12,909 nt of DNA from Methanosuratincolales archaeon. GTDB taxonomy: Archaea > Thermoproteota > Methanomethylicia > Methanomethylicales > Methanomethylicaceae. The stretch is from assembly GCA_937930465.1 (NCBI GenBank), contig CALGKV010000114.1, positions 1 through 12,909 of the forward strand, given 5' to 3'. Shown one piece after another: positions 1-6,378 of the stretch. Below the pieces are notes generated by a model. That model searched no databases and had not been told where the DNA came from. It saw nothing but the letters and a program-made list of their open reading frames with translations. Both the position numbers and the translations under genes were made by a program. Numbering within the stretch: the stretch's first letter is position 1; every line of letters begins with the position of its first letter.

Positions 1-336
1 AGCTGGTCGGGTATGCAGCTACGACGATGCCTGAACCGGAGAAGATCCTGCAAAGCCCCTCGTAGAAAGCCTTCTCTCCACCAAATATGTCGATTTGGCT
101 TTCGAACAGGCTATCCCTCAGCCCCAGGAGGGCCCTCAAATCCACGCCGTGCCTCATTGCCATTAAGAACACCTGCAGAGCGCCCGGGGGGCGCAGGCCA
201 CAATCACAACGCAAGAGGCGCTGCGTTTCAGGACCGCTAAAACGTTCAGTGCGCCAGCTGGATACCCCAAGAGCCCGCCCACAAAGGAGGGAAGCATGAT
301 CCACACTTCCCTGTCCTAGTAGAAAACAATTTCCAT
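1..336 (-). pseudogene. Broken or recoded gene of unknown function, 3' end outside window
   Basis: No product is recognised. On the minus strand an ATG at 336 opens MEIVFY and then meets an in-frame TAG at 318-316. The same frame stays open as DREVWIMLPSFVGG and on through a hydrophobic stretch (SCVVIVACAP) to a TAA at 165-163. In the -1 frame, which joins near a run of six Cs on the minus strand at about 185-190, the reading continues through ALQVFLMAMRHGVDLRALL past the window edge, with coding-like composition (FESQIDIFGGEKAFYEG). One extra C in that run would fuse the parts into one protein. As it stands it could be a pseudogene with an amber codon plus a frameshift, or two small genes: 297-163 (44 aa) and 163-1, the latter with AGGTG 7 nt before its ATG and a TAATG overlap. 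It lies 43 nt downstream of the response regulator on the same strand. I see the frames directly; the pseudogene status is inferred. Confidence 0.5.
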
Positions 337-379
337 CTTCAAGCCTATTGAGCGGCGCGGCTAGGCTGGGGAGAAGCCG

Positions 380-853
380 TCAGAGGTATTTCTCTTCGGC
401 AATGCGCCGAATCCGCTCCTCGGCGTCCATTTCTATGAAGTGCCTTATCTTGTCTTGGACCAGCAGGATCTCCTGTTTTTGCTTCCCGATCTGTTCTGCA
501 ATGGTCCTCATCAGCTCATCAGGCGCGACCGGCTTCAAGAGGTATGCATCTGCCCCCGTGTTGAGCGCCTGGATGGCGTTCGTCAGGGTGGCGTGACCGG
601 TGAGGATTATCTTTCGGACTTTGGGGATCCTGTTTGTGCCAAGGCTTTTGAGGAGCTCGATTCCGGATATGTCTGGAAGAACGATGTCAAGCACTACTAC
701 ATCGTAATGACGTTGTCTGATCCTCTCAAGGGCGACCTCCCCGGTGGTGGCAGTGTCTACATTGTAGCCCTTCCCCTCCAGGATGGTCTTCATCGTTTCC
801 AGCAGGGCTGCATCGTCATCCACAAGCAGCACGTAATAATCCTGGGTCTCCAT
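380..853 (-). CDS. Stand-alone response regulator receiver protein (CheY-like)
   Basis: 157 aa. Residues 6-120 form a complete receiver domain. The acidic pocket is D12-D13-D14, the phospho-acceptor is D56 (VVLDIVLP), the switch threonine is T85 (ILTG), and the conserved lysine is K107 before P108 (LLKP). All residues needed for phosphotransfer from a histidine kinase are present. The C-terminal 35 residues are a charged helix (KQKQEILL...RIRRIAEEKYL), not a DNA-binding or enzymatic output domain. The protein therefore probably acts by contact with a partner, as archaeal single-domain regulators do. No histidine kinase is in the window. The ATG at 853 has AAAGGTG 7 nt upstream and a TATA-like TTTATTAT further up. 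An inverted repeat lies upstream at 952-975. Family call is firm; partner unknown. Confidence 0.93.
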   Translation of the reverse strand: METQDYYVLLVDDDAALLETMKTILEGKGYNVDTATTGEVALERIRQRHYDVVVLDIVLPDISGIELLKSLGTNRIPKVRKIILTGHATLTNAIQALNTGADAYLLKPVAPDELMRTIAEQIGKQKQEILLVQDKIRHFIEMDAEERIRRIAEEKYL

Positions 854-860
854 AAAAAGG

Positions 861-898
861 CACCTTTAGCTTCTACAATAAAAGTGAAGAATAATAAA
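861..898 (-). promoter_or_regulatory. Promoter and SD of the response regulator gene
   Basis: On the minus strand, TTTATTAT (898-891) sits about 38 nt before the ATG at 853 and fits an archaeal TATA box. An SD-like AAAGGTG (867-861) lies 7 nt before the start. Transcription would begin around 865-872, giving a very short leader. Assigned by pattern and spacing only. Confidence 0.4.
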
Positions 899-951
899 GC
901 TTAGCCATGGAACGATGTTTGACCTGAATGCGGCTTTCCGGAAATCGCAAT

Positions 952-975
952 ATTTCTAGTTTGGATCCTAGAAAT
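952..975. repeat. Perfect 8-bp inverted repeat ATTTCTAG-N8-CTAGAAAT
   Basis: Arms 952-959 and 968-975 are exact reverse complements with an 8-nt spacer. A further half-site, CTAGAAA, lies at 1009-1015, 41 nt from the second arm. The repeat sits 54-77 nt upstream of the TATA-like box of the response regulator, a position suited to an activator or repressor operator. An 11-mer containing the arm, CTAGAAATCAA, is found at 968-978 and again at 2478-2488, just before the ATG of the membrane winged-helix gene. The function is inferred. Confidence 0.45.
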
Positions 976-1009
976 CAATGGTCTAACTATTTGAGTCCTT
1001 AATGAAGCC

Positions 1010-1049
1010 TAGAAAAAGATGCTCGTTTCAGGGCGGCGCAATCAGCGCC
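1010..1049 (-). terminator. Possible terminator of the coiled-coil/winged-helix operon
   Basis: Reading the minus strand, GGCGC-loop(5)-GCGCC (1049-1035) forms a short perfect stem. It is followed about 18 nt later by a T-rich stretch (CTTTTTCT, around 1018-1011). It lies about 95 nt after the stop of the winged-helix gene. The hairpin-to-T distance is long for a bacterial-type terminator, but T-tracts alone terminate in archaea. Confidence 0.35.
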
Positions 1050-1141
1050 CTCTCCGTTACGTCGGCAAAGGGCAGGAGACCTTTCAGTTCCGCTTCGTCC
1101 CTTCATCATTCGAGCCTGAGGTGCACCGGGAATGTTTAACC

Positions 1142-2458
1142 TCATTTTTTCAGGTACTCGGTCCTCACCTTCAGCAGGTTCTGCCCGGCGAACTTTTCCA
1201 CAGAGACGAAGCCTTCCTTTTCAAGGCGCTTGACCGTCCGCCATAGCGTAGTCTTGGGAAGGCCCATCCTCTCCCTCACAGAGGACTCGAACGCCTCCCC
1301 TCCATTCGTCGCTAGGATCTCAATGAGCCTGAATTCTTCCTCGCGGAGCTGCCCTTCATTGGCTATCCGCTCTAGGTCGACCTCGTGGAACTCCTTCACG
1401 TAGCCCTTGAGGGCTTTCTTGCCCCCTCTGAGCCTCAGTACGATTGCGGCAGAGGAGGCAACGCCAAGGATGGCAAGGGCGGCGTAAGGGGCATAGGCCT
1501 GCACCGCAGTAATGGCGGCAGCTGCCTTAGCGCCTGCCTCGGAAGCGGAGCTGAGTGCGGACGGGTAGTCTCCTGAAGCGTAGAGCGAACCGGCCCGATC
1601 CAGGAGTTGCCTTGCTTCGGCAAGGCCGACTGTCCTGCCCTCCGACTCCGCCTTGAGTATGGCATCCCTAGCCGATGCGATCATCGCACTTGCATGGCTG
1701 GCGGTCTCGTTAGTCTGCAGTGCAATGGTCTTGGCGTGACCAGCAAGCTCTGAGGCGCCGGAATAGTTCCCAGACTCAAACTCGGAAATTGCGTCCGAGA
1801 GGGCGGCCGCTGCGGAAGAGACGTTGATCCCTGCGGCCTTGATCTCGCTTATCGTGCTGCCGGCATCGGATATTATAAGGAATGCATGGTCAGGCGTCCC
1901 AACGAAGCCGAGCACGTAGGTTACTGACACCCTTCCGGCGGGCATCAGCAGCAGGATCCTCCCCCCGCCGGTGTCAATGGACACCGGAACCGCGTTCAGG
2001 CTGATAATGGATGTCCCATACGGGAAGGCCACCCACGAGGGTATGCTGGAATTGAAGACAATGCTCCAGTACTTCCCTGACTTTGAGGTTATGTCATGAG
2101 TGGTGTAAGCCACGTTCGCCCCAGCGGCGCCGAGCGTCCTCACTGATATTCCGCCGGGGAAGGGCGAGTATCCCATGGGTACCCCTGCAGAATCGGTCAC
2201 AACGATGTCCTGCTGGGTTTCGCCTAGCAGGGAGAGATTGACAGAAGGGCTAAGGGGGTCGGCCTCCAGCCTGCAGTGCACGCGAGCCGCGCCGTCCTCG
2301 TAGATGGTTACGAGCTGGTGCTGTATCGCATAAGGCTCCTCGGCTGCCAAAGCCGCATTTGCCAGGAGAGCTATAAGAAAGATAAAGGGGAGAGCCTTCC
2401 TTGCGCGAGCCGCTGTAAGGCAGGCTCCAGCTCCCCCTCCCTCCAATCGACCTTCCAT
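1142..2458 (-). CDS. Secreted-sensor/membrane-anchored winged-helix regulator
   Basis: 438 aa from the ATG at 2458. A TTG at 2488 would add 10 residues; neither start has a well-spaced SD, and I prefer the ATG because it gives a shorter signal-peptide n-region. Residues about 22-38 are a signal peptide (PFIFLIALLANAALA, cleavage after ALA). Residues 40-190 look like a beta-rich extracellular domain (EDGAARVHC, VTDSAGVPMGY, YTTHDITSKSGKYW). Residues 205-316 are helical repeats with an SG-[ND]-Y-x-x-A core. Residues 321-342 are a transmembrane helix followed by RLRGGKK, placing the C-terminus in the cytoplasm. Residues 372-436 are a winged helix with recognition helix PKTTLWRTVKRLEKEG and a wing after it. 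There are five N-X-S/T sequons, all before the membrane helix. It is probably a one-component surface sensor that binds DNA from the membrane. It follows the coiled-coil gene by 63 nt and is probably co-transcribed. Ligand and targets unknown. Confidence 0.85.
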   Translation of the reverse strand: MEGRLEGGGAGACLTAARARKALPFIFLIALLANAALAAEEPYAIQHQLVTIYEDGAARVHCRLEADPLSPSVNLSLLGETQQDIVVTDSAGVPMGYSPFPGGISVRTLGAAGANVAYTTHDITSKSGKYWSIVFNSSIPSWVAFPYGTSIISLNAVPVSIDTGGGRILLLMPAGRVSVTYVLGFVGTPDHAFLIISDAGSTISEIKAAGINVSSAAAALSDAISEFESGNYSGASELAGHAKTIALQTNETASHASAMIASARDAILKAESEGRTVGLAEARQLLDRAGSLYASGDYPSALSSASEAGAKAAAAITAVQAYAPYAALAILGVASSAAIVLRLRGGKKALKGYVKEFHEVDLERIANEGQLREEEFRLIEILATNGGEAFESSVRERMGLPKTTLWRTVKRLEKEGFVSVEKFAGQNLLKVRTEYLKK

Positions 2459-2521
2459 AACACCTTCGCCTCTTGCGCTAGAAATCAACTCTTTCTTACC
2501 AACATCCTTGCGGCACTCCCC

Positions 2522-3964
2522 TCAATGCCTTGCGGAGCCTCCTTCGCGTCCTCCGCCCATCTGGTTGAGCGCAAACTCAGCCTGGGAGATGATGGCGTTT
2601 GCCTGGAGTGCCAAATCCCCCGCGCCTTTCAGATCGCCGTTGTCCAGCCTAAGCTGCGCTTCCTGGGCAATGGACGTCGCCTGCTGGATCATCGCCTCTA
2701 CGTGGCTCACGTTCGAGCCGCCCTGCTTGTACTGCCTGGCGCGCTCGCTGCAGTTGCCGATCCTCTGGAATAGCGCGTCGATCTCGCCTTGGATCCTAGC
2801 CCTCTCCTGAGATGCCCGCTGCCCCTCAATCTCGTCCAGCGCCTCCCCCAGACCGCTTATCCTTGCCTGTATCTGGGCAAGGTTGCACTCCATGCTTGCG
2901 TTCATGCACTCGGCAGCCCTCAGCTGCTCCCTTATCTGCGACAGCTCCTGCTCCTGCACAGAGACATTGAGACCGTACCCCTTCAGCTCCTGCAGCCTGG
3001 CAGCGAGCCCCTCAACCTCCATCTGCATCTGCATTATCCTCATCTCGACCTGCAAACGGGTCTGGTTTCCCTCCCCCATCGCCCCGCAAGCCTCCTGGAG
3101 CCTTGCCCTGATCTGTTCCATAAGCCTGACCGCCTCGGTCAAGTTCCCGGAATCAAGTGACGAGTTGGCTGCCTGGAGCTGGATCATTGCCTGTTGCATG
3201 ATTGCGAGGGCCTCCTGCCTCTGCAACTCGGGGATGCCGGTCTGGGCCCTAATCCTTGCCTCGTATCCGGTCATCATCTGCTCGGCGTTCCTTATGAAGT
3301 CCCGGGCCCTGATGGCGTCAGACTCCTCGGCGCTATCTTTGATCAGGAGCGAGACTGCCTGCAGTCTAGAGTCTACCTCAGCCAGGGTCTGGTTGGCAAC
3401 GCTGACTGCGCCGCCATCCATCTCGCGCACGGCATCCTCGAGTCTCAGCCGAAGCTGCGCCAAATCCCCGGCTAGGCTGCTGGCATTGACCCCAAAGTCC
3501 CCCAGCCTCGAAGTTGCGTTGACGAGCTCCTCTATGACGGACTGCATACGGGCTATGCGCGCCCTGAGCTCGATCTTTGCCCTCAGCGCCTGATCTCCTG
3601 GCTGTTCTGGCTCAAATGATAAGGCAGAGGCGTATCCCGCCACCTCCCGGAACATGTTTTGTGCCCTGAGTGCGACCTCGCTGCAGGCAGAGTAGTTTGC
3701 CTGGCTCCTGTACTGGAGCGCAAGGCGGTACCAATTCATGGCCTCCCCGTAGGTTGCACTTAGGCCAACAGGAACGGATACGTTCTTGCTCTGCAGCTCT
3801 GCGAGGGTCTGCTCCGCCTCTGCCCTTGCAGATTCCATTATCTGCACAATGTACTCTGCCTTCAGCGCCTCGACTGGCTGGGCAAGGATCCCAGCCCCTG
3901 CCGTAATAGCCGTGGCTAGCATCAAGGAGAGTATTGCTGCGGCTGCAAATTTGCTGAAATTCAT
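2522..3964 (-). CDS. Secreted, sequon-rich coiled-coil protein of unknown function
   Basis: 480 aa. The ATG at 3964 has GGTGA 6 nt upstream. The N-terminus (NFSKFAAAAILSLMLATAIT) is a signal peptide or signal anchor. The rest is almost entirely helical and coiled-coil, rich in Gln, Ala, Glu and Arg (for example QMQMEVEGLAARLQELKG around 312-329). There are twelve N-X-S/T sequons (N61, 90, 149, 160, 191, 267, 274, 300, 333, 355, 404, 418), a high density that fits a glycosylated cell-surface protein. A G-[ND]-[YL]-x-x-A repeat core recurs near residues 273 and 443, with a degenerate copy near 90. The same core occurs in the next gene, the membrane winged-helix protein. There is no second membrane segment and no C-terminal anchor; it ends in a Gly/Arg tail. 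Its operon partner suggests it forms the outer part of a sensing complex, which is inference. The family is not recognised. Confidence 0.82.
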   Translation of the reverse strand: MNFSKFAAAAILSLMLATAITAGAGILAQPVEALKAEYIVQIMESARAEAEQTLAELQSKNVSVPVGLSATYGEAMNWYRLALQYRSQANYSACSEVALRAQNMFREVAGYASALSFEPEQPGDQALRAKIELRARIARMQSVIEELVNATSRLGDFGVNASSLAGDLAQLRLRLEDAVREMDGGAVSVANQTLAEVDSRLQAVSLLIKDSAEESDAIRARDFIRNAEQMMTGYEARIRAQTGIPELQRQEALAIMQQAMIQLQAANSSLDSGNLTEAVRLMEQIRARLQEACGAMGEGNQTRLQVEMRIMQMQMEVEGLAARLQELKGYGLNVSVQEQELSQIREQLRAAECMNASMECNLAQIQARISGLGEALDEIEGQRASQERARIQGEIDALFQRIGNCSERARQYKQGGSNVSHVEAMIQQATSIAQEAQLRLDNGDLKGAGDLALQANAIISQAEFALNQMGGGREGGSARH

Positions 3965-4080
3965 TCCGATTCACCGATCACCATATAGCCGCCTAGGCAT
4001 TTTAGGGACGCTGCGGAACGGGGCGGGATGTCCGTTCCAATTGTTCCTAGTCGCCGTCCCGTAATAGAACTTGCGAAATG

Positions 4081-4092
4081 GGATTTAAAGGA
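4081..4092 (-). promoter_or_regulatory. Possible TATA box for the coiled-coil/winged-helix operon
   Basis: The minus strand reads TCCTTTAAATCC here, a TATA-like core with flanking pyrimidines. Initiation about 25 nt downstream would leave a leader of roughly 95 nt before the ATG at 3964, long for an archaeal gene. A weaker candidate (TTCTATTACG, about 4061-4070) lies closer. The 3965-4381 gap otherwise holds only divergent regulatory sequence and the mini-ORF. Confidence 0.25.
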
Positions 4093-4171
4093 CAGGCGCT
4101 TAAGTGGCTGAGGCTTTGCGGTCGACTGCATGGCTAGCGTATCTGTGATGGTCAAGAAATGTTGCCCAACA

Positions 4172-4180
4172 TGCTTAAAG
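4172..4180 (+). promoter_or_regulatory. Possible TATA box upstream of the mini-ORF and symporter genes
   Basis: TGCTTAAAG resembles an archaeal TATA element. Initiation about 25 nt downstream would fall near 4202, immediately before the GGAGGA at 4207-4212 that serves the mini-ORF. A second T-rich element (GTTTTATTG, about 4309-4317) could start a shorter transcript directly ahead of the symporter genes. Confidence 0.3.
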
Positions 4181-4219
4181 CCAATCCTTTTGTATGCTTT
4201 AGCATTGGAGGACTGTAAT

Positions 4220-4267
4220 ATGGGTGAGTGTCTTTACAAAGGTGGGCGCCTTTTCTGGCGCTCCTGA
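4220..4267 (+). CDS. 15-codon mini-ORF (possible leader peptide) before the symporter operon
   Basis: ATG at 4220 is preceded by GGAGGA (4207-4212) at 7-nt spacing, as good an SD as any in the window. It encodes MGECLYKGGRLFWRS and stops with TGA at 4265-4267, 117 nt before the small membrane protein. A GGCGCC/GGCGCT stem with loop TTTTCT lies inside the ORF (4245-4262), and a T-rich stretch follows near 4298-4318. The arrangement could regulate the downstream genes by translation or early termination, or it could encode a genuine small protein. Only the SD, ORF and hairpin are seen; expression is unproven. Confidence 0.35.
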   Translation: MGECLYKGGRLFWRS

Positions 4268-4384
4268 AGAGATCCCGTCCTCCGCCGAGGGTCGCTGCCT
4301 TTACTTTCGTTTTATTGCCAAGGGACCCAGTGGCGGGAGGGCGAAAAGGGAAGATGAAAATCTGGTTTCGGAGGTAACTGCTTG

Positions 4385-4564
4385 ATGCCAAACGCAAAGG
4401 TCATTTTAAGTATATTTGCTCTGGCGCTCTGCTTTGCCGCCGTGCCGCTTCTAGCAGCAACCCTCGGCGGGTGGTATGCCTACTGGGGTGCTGTGCTCCT
4501 CAGCGGGGCATGGGCAGCCGTGCTGCTCTGGCTAAGGACTGCCGAGTTCTGGGAGGGGGAATAA
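4385..4564 (+). CDS. Small two-helix membrane protein, probable symporter partner
   Basis: 59 aa. The ATG at 4385 lies 9 nt after GGAGGT (4370-4375); a TTG at 4382 is the alternative start. Two membrane helices are clear: residues about 5-25 (KVILSIFALALCFAAVPLLAA) and 32-50 (YWGAVLLSGAWAAVLLWL), joined by a Gly-rich turn (TLGGWYAY). The tail is acidic (EFWEGE). Its TAA directly abuts the ATG of the symporter, so the two are translationally coupled. Small two-TM proteins of this kind commonly precede solute:sodium symporters, as with the acetate and pantothenate permeases. I infer an accessory subunit or assembly factor. I cannot assign it to a specific Pfam family by eye. Confidence 0.78.
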   Translation: MPNAKVILSIFALALCFAAVPLLAATLGGWYAYWGAVLLSGAWAAVLLWLRTAEFWEGE

Positions 4565-6127
4565 ATGACCGACGCAATACCAATACCCGCCCCTACCCCA
4601 GAGTCTGCCATCGCCGTCTCTATGGCGATAGGTCTGATGCTCGCAGTGAGCGCAGGTATCGGAATTTATTTCTACAGGAAGTGCAAGTGCTTCGATGATT
4701 GGGCAGTCGGGCACGGCGACGTGGGCCCGCTCGTGACCGGGCTGGCCCTCACCGCGACATGGCTCAGCGGCTGGGCGATATTCGGCAACGCGGGGCTCGG
4801 CTATACCTACGGGTGGTCGGGATCCTGGCTGATCGGATCGATGAACCTGATGGGGCTCTCGCTCTGCGTTGTGCTCGGCTATAGGATGCGCAGGTACGCG
4901 GCTCTCGGGGCGAGGACCGTCCCAGAGGTGGCTAAGCTGAGGTTCGACAGCAGGCTCGTCCAGGGGCTCGCCGGGCTGGCGATGGTGATCCTGCTCATAG
5001 TCTACAGCGTCGGGCAGTACAAGGCGATGGCTTCGGTCTGGAAGCTCACGACCGGGACGGACTGGCTAGCGAGCCTCCTTATCACCGCATTGCTATGCGC
5101 AGTCTACATTATGATCGGCGGGTACGCGGGCACACAGTTCTCGCTCGCGCTCCAGGGCGGGGTATTCATGGTGATCGGCTGGATCTTCGGGATAGCCTCG
5201 ATCTTCTGGGCAGGCGGCCCGGCGAAGATAGCCGAGGCGATATCGGCTTCGAACTTCGTCAAGCCTGGCGGTGCAGGGACCCCCATCTCTATAGGGGGGT
5301 TCACGGCCCCGATCGCGCCTTCTTTCCCAGGGTACGACTGGATGGGGGTGACGGCTGCCATGATAATGTTCCTGCTGATGGCGACCGGGTTCCCCCAGAA
5401 CATAGCTAGGTTCCTCGGCAGCAGGAAGGTCACAAAGAAGGAGTACGGGGTGATAATGCTGGTGGTCGCCCTCAATTGCGTCACCCCTCTGATGGTAGGG
5501 GCGATGGGCTACGCAGCCAGGGCGGTCTGGGGATCACAGCTGATGGGATCCGGTCCGATCTATGGGGACGCCGCTGCCTCGCTAGTGAGCATGGCGATCG
5601 GCGGGTCTGCGGGGGCAGCTGTGTTCTCTATGGCTGTCTTCGCAGCCGCGGTCTCGACTCTCGCTGGGATGGTCATGATCATGGCTACGAATGTGAGCAG
5701 GGACCTGATCCAGAACGGTATGCCCAAGGTTAGCCAGAGGGCGCAGCTTATCCTCTCGAGGCTGCTCGTGATCCCCTTCGTGCTGATACCGCTCTGGTGG
5801 ACGTACACCTCCCCACCACCCGTGCTGTCGGAGTTCATGTCCGGGTCGGCCGTTGCCCAGGCGGGCATATTCTTCTTCGTGGTGGCGGTCTCCATGTACT
5901 GGAAGAGGGCGACGAAGTGGGGAGCGGTGGCAACAATAGCCTACGGGATGGCTGTTGCCCTCCTGCACCCGAACGTGTACGGGAAGCTGGTCCCGCCTTT
6001 CGGCCACTGGGGCGTGTGGGCGCTTACGCTCATGCTCGGGTGCGCCGCAGTATACACGGCAGTGAGCCTTGCGACCAAGCCGCTCCCTGAGGAGAAGCTG
6101 GCCAAGCTCTTCCCGGAGAAGCGATGA
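4565..6127 (+). CDS. Sodium:solute symporter family (SSS) permease
   Basis: 520 aa, normal length for the family, with about 13 hydrophobic helices starting at residues 15-36. Family marks include the TM1 region (VTGLALTATWLSGWAIFG, 57-74), TVPEVAKLRF (118-127, equivalent to the TVPEF.. element), ATGFPQNIARFLG (273-285), and the TM8 segment AAAVSTLAGM (360-369). In TM8, A361, S364 and T365 match the Na2 sodium-site pattern of SSS transporters. The ATG at 4565 is served by GGAGGGG at 4552-4558, inside the preceding gene. It should import an organic solute with sodium across the cytoplasmic membrane. The substrate cannot be read from the sequence; monocarboxylates, amino acids or pantothenate are all possible. 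It shares an operon with the small membrane protein and ends in a strong terminator. Confidence 0.92.
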   Translation: MTDAIPIPAPTPESAIAVSMAIGLMLAVSAGIGIYFYRKCKCFDDWAVGHGDVGPLVTGLALTATWLSGWAIFGNAGLGYTYGWSGSWLIGSMNLMGLSLCVVLGYRMRRYAALGARTVPEVAKLRFDSRLVQGLAGLAMVILLIVYSVGQYKAMASVWKLTTGTDWLASLLITALLCAVYIMIGGYAGTQFSLALQGGVFMVIGWIFGIASIFWAGGPAKIAEAISASNFVKPGGAGTPISIGGFTAPIAPSFPGYDWMGVTAAMIMFLLMATGFPQNIARFLGSRKVTKKEYGVIMLVVALNCVTPLMVGAMGYAARAVWGSQLMGSGPIYGDAAASLVSMAIGGSAGAAVFSMAVFAAAVSTLAGMVMIMATNVSRDLIQNGMPKVSQRAQLILSRLLVIPFVLIPLWWTYTSPPPVLSEFMSGSAVAQAGIFFFVVAVSMYWKRATKWGAVATIAYGMAVALLHPNVYGKLVPPFGHWGVWALTLMLGCAAVYTAVSLATKPLPEEKLAKLFPEKR

Positions 6128-6136
6128 ATGGGCGAA

Positions 6137-6160
6137 GGGAAGCCCGGTTCCCTTTTTTTA
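6137..6160 (+). terminator. Hairpin/T-tract terminator of the symporter operon
   Basis: GGGAA (6137-6141), a six-base loop, TTCCC (6148-6152), and then seven Ts (6153-6159), beginning 10 nt after the symporter stop. This is the clearest terminator in the window. Convergent transcription arrives from the VWA gene on the other side. Confidence 0.75.
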
Positions 6161-6328
6161 TTCTCCCGGATTGAGTGTTCCACTTTTGGTCAAGCGCTGA
6201 TCATCAATTGCGACCGCTTCCACGCCATGGCGCCAGGATTCGCAAGGCCCTATGGGTTTCGGATTAATCAGCACCACATGCCCATCCTCCGTACCTCCGC
6301 CCCAGGAGGGTGCCTGAAGGCTGAGGGC

Positions 6329-6364
6329 AATAATTTAAAAACTGAAAATAATTATTTCATTAAG
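6329..6364 (-). terminator. AT-rich T-tract region ending the VWA transcript
   Basis: About 15-50 nt after the TAG of the VWA gene, the minus strand is very T-rich (TATTTTCAGTTTTTAAAT). It contains a perfect 12-bp palindrome, AAATAATTATTT, at about 6346-6357. T-tracts suffice for archaeal termination. The remaining intergenic sequence back to 6161 has no gene I can support. Confidence 0.4.
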
Positions 6365-6378
6365 TAAAATGCAGCGCC

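Noticed and set aside
1028..1105. 24-codon coding-like segment (RDEAELKGLLPFADVTER) after the winged-helix stop, in the same frame
   Set aside because: It has no start codon and follows two stop codons. It may be a relic of a longer C-terminus, but it is too short to call.
2276..3593. Several 100-236-codon plus-strand frames opposite the coiled-coil and winged-helix genes
   Set aside because: Cys/Ser-rich translations that mirror Ala/Glu/Arg codons on the other strand; no SD and no motifs.
3961..4155. 64-codon minus frame ending over the coiled-coil start (ATGA overlap)
   Set aside because: The overlap is suggestive, but composition is unlike the neighbours (Ser/Thr/Lys-rich, no AGG arginines) and it covers the likely promoter; no SD was found.
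6128..6367. 79-codon plus frame after the symporter
   Set aside because: It begins within the terminator hairpin region and has no SD and no recognised motif. The opposite strand is equally open over part of it.
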